This document shows, piece by piece, positions 1 to 12,600 of a stretch of DNA of 64,000 bases. The translations under genes and the position numbers were made by a program. The DNA comes from Luscinia megarhynchos. Its lineage: Eukaryota > Chordata > Aves > Passeriformes > Turdidae. The notes beneath the pieces are model-generated. The model was not told where the DNA came from, searched no databases, and saw nothing but the letters and a program-made list of their open reading frames with translations. Where the stretch lies: NCBI GenBank assembly GCA_034336665.1, contig CM067572.1, positions 675,786 through 739,785 of the forward strand. The letters are read 5' to 3'. Each line of letters opens with the position of its first letter. Position 1 is the stretch's first letter.

Positions 1-597
1 TGCAGAAACCAACTTTTTCTTTACTGCTGCTCACACAGAAACTTGTGCACTGTCTGTATTTGATTTACAAGATTGGCAGTGGGGAGTAAAAGGGAAAAGG
101 GGTGCATGGAGAAAACAAAATCTGGGAATCTGAGAGTCACAGTGACTGTGTTTATAAGTCTGGAAAAATTACATGCTGTCAATGTGTATTAAAAAGTTAA
201 AAAGTGAGTCTGGAGTTGTCACAGGAAGTCAGCTGGAAAATGTCAGTCCTGGGTTTCAGCATATGCTGGGAAGGGAGGAGGAGAATGTCCCTGGTGTTGA
301 TCAGCAGTGCCTGTGCTGGGAGAGCCAGGGCAGAGGCAGAGGGATCCCCTCTCCCTGCAGGAGCTTTCCCTGGCAGCTGCTGCAGCTCCCAGCGCTGTGG
401 CTGAGGGGCAGTGCCCTTCAGGTATGGAGTTGTCAAATTCCTTTTGTTAACAGCAGTGGAAAAGGGTGTTTCTGTCTTCCTGAGGTGTATTCACACATGT
501 TGATCTTGGTTGTGACTGGTTCCTCATTCATGTAAAAATCAGCTGCTGTGAGTGGCTTTTACTTTTTTTAAAGGTATCAATTGGTTTTGTTTTTTAG

Positions 598-654
598 GTG
601 AAGAAGAATGGACTGTCAGAAGCCATCAGCCAGGAGGAAAGGAAAAGACAGGAG
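598..654 (+). CDS. ARHGEF26: ARHGEF26 exon (lead into DH domain)
   Basis: 19 codons, phase 0 at both ends. The acceptor follows a T-rich tract ending TTTTTAG, and the donor is GTACTC. It encodes [19 protein letters not shown], the basic helical lead-in to the DH domain. This is the first exon in the window; bases 1-597 are intron with nothing else recognised. Confidence 0.93.
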
Positions 655-3600
655 GTACTCAGTGCTTTGGGGCTGGCTGCTCAGGGCTGCACTGCACACC
701 TGCTCAGGGCTCTGTTTGCTGATAGGAGTTCATTGCTTGGCTTCCTGCCCTCCACTGAAGTGTCCTCTCTGCCAGGGAGAAAAAATGAGCCCAGTCTGTG
801 CTGAGGTGCCTGTGGCCATGCCAGGGGCTCCTGGGGTGCTCCCTGCACTGGTGCCTTGGCATCAGCACCAGCTCCAGCCTGGCAGCACCAGGGAAGGGGT
901 GACATTACCCTGCAGCCCACACATGGGTTTTTATAGCAGTGAGGAGCAAAGAGCAGAAAAGCTACAGAGCCCCTGGGCTGTACCCACCCTGTCAGCAGTG
1001 CTGGGCACTGGGTCCCTGTGTCCCTGTGCCCTGGCCTGGGCTGTACCCACCCTGTCAGCAGTGCTGGGCACTGGGTCCCTGGGTCCCTGTGCCCTGGCCT
1101 GGGGCAGGGGCTCCTTGCTGCCAGCAGCAGTGCTGGGGTGCTTGTCTGTTCTCTCTCTCCCCTTTGCTCCTTGAGTCCTGTTGATCCCCTTTCCTTTCCC
1201 CTTTGCTCCTTGTGTCCTCTTGATCCCCTTTCCTTTCCCCTTTCTCCTGATCCCCTTTCCTTTCCCCCTTGCTCCTTGAGTTCTCTTGATCCCCTTTCCT
1301 TTCCCCCTTGCTCCTGTGTCTGTTCCTGTGCTGTCCCCCCCTTCCCCACTGCAGGGGCTCTGGCACAGGGGGTCAGAGGTGTTGCAAAGCCTGGCCTGGG
1401 CAGCTGTGTCCCTGCAGCTCCCCCAGGTCTGTCCTTCCCAGGAAACACGAGGCTTTGTGGCAGCCCTGCCCGTGGCCTGCCATGGCAATCTGGCCCATTC
1501 TCTCCAGGGCACACCTCAGCCTCCTCCTGCTGGGAAGCTTTTGAGACAAGGCAGATATTCCACTCATATCCTTTAGGAGCCTTTAGTCTGTGGTTCCTGG
1601 AGCCATACTTGCATCCTTTCAAAAAGAACAAGTTCTTTGGATGCCTTTTAAATGTAAAGTCTTTAATGCTACCAAAAATGTTTTCATGCCTGAGGGTTTT
1701 TTATTTGAATTTTAGAGGCCAATTCTTTCAGTGGGAGCCTAAATAAATATTTTTAAGCTGTAGTTACATTACCAATTCATGCTTTTGCTGTATTTCTTTT
1801 AAACTGCCTTTTATAATTTATTCTTTATCTGTTCTTTACATTGCTTTTTAAAGCCTATTAGATTATTTTATAGTTATATACCTTGTCACTGCAGAAAAAT
1901 ATATTTGTCTTCTACCTTAATTAATGTTTGTGTCCTGTCACCATACACATCCCATCTTTCAGAATCTGTTGGTGAGAGGGATCTCTGTGCATATCTTGGC
2001 TAAAGAAAATATATCACAGGCTGATTTGAGCTAAAATTATTTTCAGTAAGCCTTTCCTTGCAAGCCCAGAATACCTGTGTGTTGTACCTGTATGTACCTG
2101 CTTACATACAGAACTCTGCTTTGCACCCCTGCTCAACATTTTCTTTTTGTTTTTGAGCAGAAAAGCCCAGTCACTAGTAAGTCTCTTCTTCTCCCCTCCA
2201 CTTTGCAGGCAATATTTGAGGTGATATCTTCTGAGCACTCCTATTTGCTGAGCCTGGAGATTCTGATTCGGATGTTTAAAAATTCCAGGGAACTGAGCCT
2301 CACAATGACCAAAACAGAAAGCCACCACCTCTTCTCCAACATCACGGATGTTTATGAAGCCAGCAAGAAGTAAGTGTGGCATTCCTGTATGTAGCAGAGC
2401 TGGACATCCTTAAACACACCAGCAGGTTTCTTTGGAACTGAGTTAACCATGTTAGTGGTGACCATTTCTTCCAAAACTCCTGCTGGTGTGAAGTACAAGT
2501 GGCAGAGATATGCACAGGAGTGAGAGCAGGGCTGGCCTGGGATTTGTGTGTCTGAAAATGGGGAGGGAAGGAAAGCAAAGAGTGAATTGTAGTGGAAATC
2601 AGCATCCCTCAAATCCAAACAGTCTGATCAGGCATTCAGACCTAGTGCATCAAATAAAGTTTAGTCTGCCTTGCTGAGCTGTTAAATTTGGGCTGGAATT
2701 TCGCACTTGCCCTGGAGAGATGGATGGTGCCAGGTGATGCAGAGGGTGCTGTGCCATGGGACTGTCACTGTCACCCTGTGTGACACATGTCTGTGCCATG
2801 GGATTGTCACTGTCACCCTGTGTGACACCAGGGCCTGGCTGTGCCATGGGACTGTCACTGTCACCCTGTGTGACACATGTCTGTGCCATGGGGTTCAGCT
2901 GCTCTGCTGCTGCTTTGGGGCTCATTCCTTCAGTCTGGAGCCTGGAACAAGGGAAGCAGCCACTGCAGTAGTGCCTGAGGAGGAGGAAGTGGCAGATCTG
3001 ACATGATACAAATGCAGCAAAGTCTTGTTCCTGACTGGTAATTACTGCCAGTGGTATTTAATCTGGGACATGAATATGGATGTGCTCTCAGAGTGCTTCA
3101 CACTCTTTCAAAAAGTTGCTGAATGCTGCTTTGCTTCCTTGCAGTTAGTTCTGTGTTCACAGCAGCAGGTGGATTCTGTGTTCCCCTGAACTGAAGCATC
3201 AGCATGTCTGTGTTGCTTTTCTTGTCCCTGATCTCCAGTCTGAAGGGAGCACAGGGCTGAAGGGTGCTCGTGGCCTAGTGAAGGTGCAGAGGGGTCTCAG
3301 CTGCAGCTCTGTACAGCTTTAGGGATCTCTTTACCTGTGGGACAGAAATATTGGTCTCCTTTCAGAAAGGGGCTGCAGGTTGAACAAGGATGCTGAATGG
3401 TTTTTTATTTTGTTCCCCCTTCTTTCGTCCCCTTTGTAGAAGTTGCAAAGTTGTGAATCCTTTGGCATTAAATCCTCATTTACCTTGGTGAAATGTTCCA
3501 TGTTCCAGTCACAGCAAAGTCATTTCTTGGCTTTTTTCTCTGAGACACCACAAAGTCTGTGGAATTTGACATCTGTTGTGCAGCAGTTTGACTTTTGTCT

Positions 3601-6600
3601 TCTGAAGTTTGTGCAGCAGCAAGATCTTGTTTTTTGGAGGCTGATGTGCTGTGTGCAGTGCAAACCCAGTTTGGGAGCTGTAGAGCAGGAGAGCATCTGG
3701 GTTTGGTTTGGACCTTTCCTTTCTCCCCCCATTCCCCCCTCCTTGTCCCTTCAGTTGAGGTCTTTTGCCAGAGGTTGGGGTTGTGTGGCCCCAGAGCCAA
3801 CCCAGTGTGACAGCACTGCTGTCAGCTTAGCTCAGGCTTCGTTTTCAGGGAGAAGTTCCTTTTACAGGTGCTCCTTACACGAATGTGAGGTGTAAAAATA
3901 AAGGACAGTGGGGGTGGGGAGAGCAGTTCTCTTAGGGGAACTCTTACATCCCTTTTGATTAATAGTCTTCAAAGGAAGTGGGAGGGAAAAGGAAAAAAAA
4001 GAATGGAAAAATACTACATTAGCCTAGAATTTCAATCTTATTCATTCTTGTCTGTGTTTAAGAACTTGGTTTTTTATGACTTGGAGTAAAATCAGAAGTC
4101 ATAACTCCTTTATAAACTTAAACAAAAACATAATTTATTTCTCAAGTTTTGCAATACTGTTAAACTAAAACAAAACTTTGTGCTGGCTTTGAGCAACGTC
4201 ATTTGTGTAAATAATGGAAGTGATTTTAAACCAGATACCAGCTTGGTAACTCCAGACTGTTGCTTTCCATTTTTAAGGTGCTTCAGAGTAGCAAAATCCA
4301 CCCTTTTGTTATAGAATGGAGCATCTGTCCCATTCTGCTGTATTTTAAGCAGCCTTTGCTTAGTACAAAATCTGAGTATGAGTGTAGGTCCCAGTGGTTT
4401 TGGTTGCTTGGACAAAAGTTTGGTGACCTGATAAAAATATTTTATAAAAACCTTTAGTCAAAACTGCTTAAAGCCTCTGTCTAGGAACTTTGGCTTGGAA
4501 CATGTTGAGTGGAAACTCTGCAGCAGGACAGGGCTGTAGTGCCTGCCAGGGCCATTCCTGGGGAACAGAGCTGCCTTTGTTGGCAGCAGAATGCAGGGAG
4601 CAGAGACTGTCTCTGCTTTTGGAGCTCCCTGGAGTGGCTCTGAGAAGGGCAGTGGGATAATGCTGCGTGCAGCACATGCTGGCTGTGTTTGTGGGGCCTG
4701 GGAGGCTTCAGAGAGCTGCACTGCCCTGGCCCTGGTGTGCAGTGCAGAAGGGCTGGAACAGAACTCTGCTCCAGCCCCATCAGGAGCTGCTGGGCTGGGC
4801 TGGGGGATGATGCCAGGGAGCAGCTCAGCCAGGAGTGAGTCAGGAATGAGCCTGAGGGGTCAGGGGCAGGGGCAGACAGGCAGGTGAGGGCACAGCTCTC
4901 TGGGAAAGAGGAGTCCAGGGAAATGAGGCAGGGTCTGCAGGGTCACCTCTCCAAGTGACAGGAGACAGGGAAGCTTTAGCATTTGTGCCTTCTCTGCAAA
5001 GGGAAAATGCTTTTGTGATACCAGAGCAGCAGTAGCAGAAAATGATCCTCACAAACCTATTTGGACAGATTCTGTCTGGTTTTCACCTCTGAACCACAGA
5101 GCATGAGCAGTGCAGCTGTGCTGGTTCTGCCTTGCCAGACACGTTCCCATTTGGCTGTCCCAGGGTCTCTGGTGCATTTTGGCTGGATGCACATTTGTTG
5201 TCCTGCAGGTGCCACCTCTGGCCAGGTGCTGTGGGCCCTCCCTGCTGCAGGGCAGTCTCTGGAACAGGATCTCTGGCAGGGCTGCCCTGGCCTTCCCAAG
5301 CCCTGGGCTAGTGCCAGAGCTCTGTGAATAGCTGGGGAGGCAGTGGCTGGGCCACGGGCCCCGGGCAAGGGCTGGCCAGAGCTGGCTGCAGAGGGAACAG
5401 CTGCAGGCTCAGCTGCTCTGCCTGGGCTCTGGAGCTGCTCCCTGGGGATTGCCCAGTAAAAGGTGTTCTATGGGCTGGGAGTCTGCAGCCTTGGTGCTAC
5501 GTGTGTCTGTAGCTGTGTGTTGGTTTCCATTACTGGAAACTCACCAAACAAACTGATTTCAGTTCTGCACTTTAATCACCTTCTCTCCAGCCTTTTTTTT
5601 TCTTTTTTTTTCCTGTAAAAACTGATTTTGATTCAGCATAAAAATTCTATGGAAATAAGACTATTTTCCCTATTTTTACTATTTTAAATCACCCTCCCCT
5701 TTCCTAAATAGCAATAATGTTGCAGATGTTCAGATTCTGTTCCTGATAAGGTTCAGATTTGGAGAGGTTGATCAGAAATCTGTTGCCCCTAGCTGAGGTT
5801 ATCTCAGGCTGGCAGTTGTCACTCCAGTGCTCCTGTCTCCAGGGAGAAGAAGCTGAATTCTGCTTGCTGCCACTCCAGTGGTTCCTGTCCCTGGCTGGTG
5901 TCAGCAGCACCCTGGAGCTAAACCTGCATTCCTGAACTCAGGAGTGTTGCAGAGTGGATGCTTCTTTCAAACAATGTAAGGGCAAGATGAGGGAAATCAA
6001 ATTGTGTCCTGTGATGCTGCTTGACTTTCTATCAATTGGTTCTACTTTAACCAGAAAAGTCCTGGATTTAACAAAGATGTTTAAAGTAAATCCTTCTGAC
6101 ATTCACAATAAAAAACACATCACAGCAAGTTCCTTGTTGGTTGAATTGAATGGAATCATTCCATCCCTCAGTCCTGAGCTTTATGGCAGAATCTGTCCTA
6201 AAATTGTAGGTGAAAGGGTTTGTGATATACCTGGTTCACTGATTGCATCTAATAATTAGCAGATTAGATGTGGAAAACTACAGCTTTTGATTCAAACTTT
6301 GATGCAGGATTTCCTTTGTGGGACATACTGGGAGATGGGACTTTGATACACTGCTCCTCTTTGTCCCTCCTTTCCCTTTTTTCTTTTATTTTCCTTTTTT
6401 TTTTTTTTTGTCTTCTACTCTCCCAGATCTCTGCTGCTCTCCCAGTGACTGTCTCTGACGTCACTGATGAAGCACAGATAAATTCTAAAGGTGGAAGTTG
6501 TGGCCCAGCAGGGTCCAACACCTTGTCAGTGTGCCATAACACAGCAGGAAATGTTGGATTTCCTCATTTCCTCAGCAAAGGGAATTGGCAGCAGTGGGAG

Positions 6601-9600
6601 GTTCTCCCAGCCATAAACATGTCTGGGCAGAGAGAAACAAATCCCAGGGTGGGATGGAACTCTGCTGTGGCTCCTGAGACACTGCACCCTCCATACCTAC
6701 AGCCTCTTTTTGTGTAATTGCATTATTTCTGTGCCTCTTGGGGCTGGTCCTGACACTCAACCCCAAACCCACAGCACAGGACAAGTCTGTGACAGCTCTC
6801 AGTGTGTTGTGCCTTGGAAGAGGCTGTGGGGGACAGGGGGATGCTGGAGGACTCTGCCCTCAGCAGTGACAAGGCAAATAACAACAAATAAAAAATAACA
6901 CTGCTCCTGCACACCTGGGCAGTGCCTTGGTTTGGTTAATCCCTGCTGTGCACACCTGGGCAGTGCCTTGGTTTGGTTAATCCCTGCTGTGCACACCTGG
7001 GCAGTGCCCTGGTTTGGTTAATCCCTGCTGTGCACACCTGGGCAGTGCCCTGGTTTGGTTAAACCCTGCTGTGCACACCTGGGCAGTGCCTTGGTTTGGT
7101 TAAACCCTGCTGTGCACACCTGGGCAGTGCCTTGGTTTGGTTAAACCCTGCTGTGCACACCTGGGCAGTGCCTTGGTTTGGTTAAGCCCTCCTGAGCACA
7201 CCTGGGCAGTGCCTTGGTTTGGTTAAACCCTGCTGTGCACACCTGGGCAGTGCCTTGGTTTGGTTAAGCCCTCCTGAGCACACCTGGGCAGTGCCTTGGT
7301 TTGGTTAATCCCTGCTGAGCACACCTGGGCAGTGCCTTGGTTTGGTTAATCCCTGCTGAGCACACCTGGGCAGTGCCTTGGTTTGGTTAATCCCTGCTCC
7401 TGCACACCTGGGCAGTGCCCTGGTTTGGTTAGTCCCTGCTGTGCACACCTGGGCAGTGCCTTGGTTTGGTTAAACCCTGCTGAGCACACCTGGGCAGTGC
7501 CTTGGTTTGGTTAATCCCTGCTGTGCACACCTGGGCAGTGCCTTGGTTTGGTTAGTCCCTGCTGTGCACACCTGGGCAGTGCCCTGGTTTGGTTAATCCC
7601 TGCTGAGCACACCTGGATTATCAGCTGCTCTTCAGCCTGGTCTGCTCCTCACATGTTTGAGGTGTGTTCCTAAAGCAAACTCTGGAGAACATCACTTGGA
7701 AAAAGGTGGCAGATTTGAAAAGTGATGAAAAATGGAATAAAGAGCTGAAATTAAATAAAGCAGATTTCAAAATACTGGAGTCTTAATGTGAGCTCATGTG
7801 TCCTTTTCCTTTCATTTCCTTCATGTTTTCTGTGCCATATGAGAACTTTTTTATGAACTTATTGACTGCAGGGAGTTGAGGATTCTTGCAGTGACTGCTG
7901 ATGTGCCAAGGCGCAGCCAGGACAGTTTTTCATGTGAGAGGGGTGACTGCAGAGCTGATCTGTGAGCTGTTCCAGCCAGAGGGGGGTTTCCAGTGAGCAT
8001 CATGGAAATTAAGGCTTGTGCTTTGGGAACTTGAGAGTGCAAAAGGCAGTGGGAGGCTTCCAGTGGCCAGAGACTCATGTGGGACAGAGCACAGACATCA
8101 GGGAAGTTGTCAGGACAAGCATGGTTAGAGGGAAGAGGCAGCTCAGGATTTTGGGTTCTGGGCCCATGTCCAGTGTTCCCAGTCTGTGTTTGGTCCCGGT
8201 GGAGGACGGCAGGGTGTGGAGCAGTGCCCTCCCCAGCAGCACATGGCTTTTGTCCTTGGCTCAGCAGCCACGCAGACCCGTGCCCCATCCAGCACTTGCC
8301 TTTAATTGCAAGGGGAAATGTGTTAATGGGCGTTTGAAGTAGTTTCGTTTCTTTTCCGAGCCCGTTTCTGGAAATTCTGGTCTGACCAGCTCAGTGCTGC
8401 TGCTTGCTTGTGGCAGTGGGAGTGGCTGTGCCAGTGGTGCTGGGCTGCCAGGGCACAGCAGTGCCCTGTGCCAGTGTCCTGCCAAGGAGGGGTGGCCTCA
8501 CCTGGCACACACCAGTCCTGCTGCCGGCAGGCCAGAGCTGGGGCTTGTGAATGTTGGGGAGGAAGATGCCATTTGCACGTGGAAGTGAGCAGTCCCTCTG
8601 AACCCCCAGGTTCTTTGAGGAGCTGGAGGCCAGGCACCAGAACAACATTTTCATCGATGACATCAGCGACATCGTGGCGAGGCACGCGGGCTCCAGCTTC
8701 GACCCCTACGTCAAGTACTGCAGCAACGAGGTGTACCAGCAGCGCACCCTGCAGAGGCTGCTGTGAGTGTGAGAGTGTGAGCAGGGTAAAGACTGCTGTG
8801 AGTGTGAGCAGACCCTAGTGTGAGTGTGGCAGAGCCTGCTGTGAGTGTGAGCAGACCCTAGAGTGAGTGTGGCAGAGCCTGCTGTGAGTGTGAGCAGACC
8901 CTAGAGTGAGTGTGGCAGAGCCTGCTGTGAGTGTGGCAGAGCCTGCTGTGAGTGTGAGCAGACCCTAGAGTGAGTGTGAGCAGACCCTAGAGTGAGTGTG
9001 GCAGGAGCCTGCTGTGAGTGTGAGCAGACCCTAGAGTGAGTGTGAGCAGAGCCTGCTGTGAGAGTGTGAGCAGAGCCTGCTGTGAGTGTGAGCAGACCCT
9101 AGAGTGAGTGTGAGCAGACCCTGCAGTGAGTGTGGCAGAGCCTGCTGTGAGTGTGAGCAGACCCTAGAGTGAGTGTGGCAGAGCCTGCTGTGAGTGTGGC
9201 AGAGCCTGCTGTGAGTGTGAGCAGACCCTAGAGTGAGTGTGGCAGAGCCTGCTGGGGCTGGCCTGAGCCTCCAGCCAGCCTGGGCTGTCCCTGGCTGATG
9301 GCACCTTCCTCTGGGGGCACTGCACAGCCCCTCCCTGCCACGGCTCCCACTGCCCTCCTCCAACACTTCAGTGTCACACAGTGTCACACTGGCCTGTGTG
9401 GCACATCTGGCTCTGCCCTCACACTCGGGGTGGCAGCTCCTGAGGTTTAATGTCAGTGCTGGGGCTGGTGCATCTGAGGGAATAAAGCTGAAGGCTGGGG
9501 TGGTCTGACTCCTGCAAATCACACTGAATTTTTTGTAAAATAATGGTCCATTTAAAATTGAGCAACTTGCACAAGTGTTTGGTCACACATAGCACTGAAC

Positions 9601-12600
9601 TCTGTCACCTCTCTGTCCCCAGGGGCACGAACCCAGCGTTTAAGGAGGTGCTGGCCCGGATCGAGGCCCACCAGGACTGCAGGAACCTGCCCATGATCTC
9701 CTTCCTCATCCTCCCCATGCAGAGAGTCACTCGTCTGCCCTTGCTGATGGATGTGAGAGCACCTTCCTCTTTCCCTGCTGCTTGTCCTGCAGTGCTAACA
9801 TCCTCCATCCTCAGCTCTGGTTCTCCCCAGTCTCTCCATGCCTTCTCCCTCACACCAGCCCTGGGCTGTGCATTGGGGATTCCTGCTGCATTTGTTTGCT
9901 GGCTGGCACTGGGCCCTCCTGCTCCCCCATTCACAAGTTAAATACTTGGATGTCCTAATAGGAAAATTGTGCAGTAAAGGATCGAAATGGTTCTGAAACT
10001 CAGGAGGAACCAGCACAGGAATTATATGTAGTGCAGGGATTGGAATGAGACCTGCTGCCTGTAGGTTGGGTAGGGCAGGCTGGACTCCATCCCAGGGGAG
10101 CTCTGTGAGTGGCACTGAGCTGTCCCTCCCTGTACAGTGATGGAAGTGCCAGGGGTGTTGGCCAGGCACAATTCACACCAGGAGCTGGGGCAGCTCAGTT
10201 CAGGTGCCAGGAATAAGTGAGGAGCTGTGCCACCAGCAGCAGTGCAGATTGTGACCAGGCTCAGGTTCTAGCACTGGCTGGAGCCAGAAACAGAGCTGAT
10301 CATTTTGTTATGTATATTTTTAAATTGAGCACTGGTGAATTTGGTCACCTGTACAGTTCATTCACAGGCATTGAATTCTCTCTTCTCTGCTCAACATTTC
10401 TAGGTAAAAAATGGAATAATAATCCAGTATTCCTGCAGTGTGCCACTGGGGTACCTTCCCCTTATTGGATTTTTCTTTCCTATAACTCCTTCCCCTCTTT
10501 GGCTGAAATAATCTAAACAGTCAAATCAAGCATTTCATTTCTCTCTCTTTCAGTTTTGTTTTTTGTTTGGAGATGGTTGTATAAACCTTGTCTTGAGAGG
10601 TGCAAAGTCTCACTTTGTTCCCAAACCTCTCCAGGCAGGCATTCCTTACTGTGCCCAAGTGTCTGGTGTTCCCTCTTTATCTCAGTCCACAGCCCTGATG
10701 CAGCTCCTGGATTTCAGTTAAGATGTGAAATCTCTGGGGGTTGCAATCTCTGCTGCTTCGTCCTCTGAAGTAACTGATTTTCTTTCAGACTATTTGCCAG
10801 AAAACCCCCAAGGATTCAGCAAAATATGAGAACTGCAAGCAGGCTCTGAAAGAAGTCAGCAAGGTACATTCTCAGGTTATTCTGTGTGCTTCCAGGGAAA
10901 AATGGATGTTTTCCATGCATAAATAATGCAGGCAGGAAAAGCACTGAAGCATAAAATCTCTACATTGTATTTAAGGAGGGGCACTGGGGGCTGGGTTTGT
11001 GCAGAATTACTGGTTCCTACTTGGGAAGAGATCCCAAAGTGGGATGAGCTGTGGTGGTTCTGGGTTTGTGTGTGGGAGCAGTGAGGGAAGGTGATCCAGC
11101 TGGGAGGGGAGGGTGTGTTTGGAGCTGATCAGCCTGGGTGAGAGCAGTGGCCCTGCTCAGCCACAGCGTGGGCTGGAGCTGTTCCCCTGGGGAATCACAA
11201 ATCCCCGTGGCATCACTGGGTGAGGGGCTCACTGTGGCCCTGCAGACACCACCCTGGGGTGGGTTGTGCCCCAGAAGTGCCTCCCAGGGAGCACAGCTGG
11301 TGCTGAGGCTCGCCCTGGCCAGCCCCTCTCTGTCTGCAGCTCGTGCGTCTGTGCAACGAGGGCGCCCGCAGGATGGAGAGGACAGAGATGATGTACACCA
11401 TCAACTCCCAGCTGGAGTTCAAAATCAAGGTACCATCTGCATTGTGTTCCTGACTGTGGGGACAGTGAGCTGGGACTGTGATTCTTGCAAAGAAGTGATC
11501 TGTTCTGACATGAGAAACCACAACTTTTGGTCAAGTATTGTAATTTTAATAGAAGGTGATGCTTCACAAGGGATTTTGAATAAATACTGAGTGAAGAGTA
11601 TTTTCTGTAAAGATAAAGCTGCTGTGGAGATTTTTGGCATTAGGAGAGAGGCCAGAAGCTGCTGCTCGGTGCTGAGATCCTCTTATGTTCCTGAGGGGAA
11701 AGGTGTGCCTGGGAAAACACTTCCAGACCAGGGAAGGATGCAGGGGGTGTTTGTCCTTCCCCTTCAGGGTGGGATATCACAGGTTCCTATCAAAACCTTC
11801 CTGTACAATCAGTCTTCTGTAGGAAACAACAGCAGACCCTGTCATAGGTAGGGGAGGTTTACTGGACTTTGAGTACATTTATTGTTCCTCTTCAATGGTT
11901 GCTACAATCCCATTTCTATATTTGATGTCTGATGCATTACACAGTGAGGATTCTTTTGGGAGAAGATTGTTTCATTATCAGGCATGTAGGGAGTGGGGTT
12001 GGTTCATGGTTTTAAAAGCACAGCTCTGGAAAGGCTCTGGGTCAGGCTTGGGGCAAATGCTGCCTCCAAAAAGACATTTTCAACTTGCCTAAAGTGTTTT
12101 TATTCTCAAACTTTTTCTGAAAAATTGACAGTAATAACATTTGCTTATAGCAACAGCAGCAACAAATACAACACTTGTGTGCAAGTGACACCAGAGCATT
12201 TCCTGATGGGTGGGAACAGACTCAAGTCTTGAGTGAGTCCAGCCCAGTGTCAGGGCTGAGCTGCTCCGTGGTGCCACTCAGACCCCAGGAGTCCCTCGGG
12301 GTCTGGAGTCCCTCACCTTCCCCTGGGACAGTGCTGGCTGTCCCTCCCTCCCTGTCCCTCCCTGTCCCTCTGTGTCCCTGTCCCTCCCTCCCTGTCCATC
12401 CCTCTCTGTCCCTGTCCATCCCTCTCTGTCCCTCTCTGTCCCTGTCAATCCCTCCCTGTCCATCCCTCTGTGTCCCTCCTGGCTCTGTCCCTCCTGGGTG
12501 TCCCCACCCTGGTCCCTGGCAGCAGCAGCAGCTTTGGGGTCTTTGTCTGTGGGTGCCTTTGTGTGAGATTTCCCTCTGTGTGTCCAAGCCCCAGCCCTGC

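Noticed and set aside
681..1631. 316-codon minus-strand frame rich in Gly-Lys-Glu-Arg
   Set aside because: It is antisense to the pyrimidine-rich repeat in an ARHGEF26 intron and has no homology or splice support.
6910..7617. Regular spacing suggestive of a CRISPR array
   Set aside because: Units are contiguous with no unique spacers, and the host sequence is clearly vertebrate.
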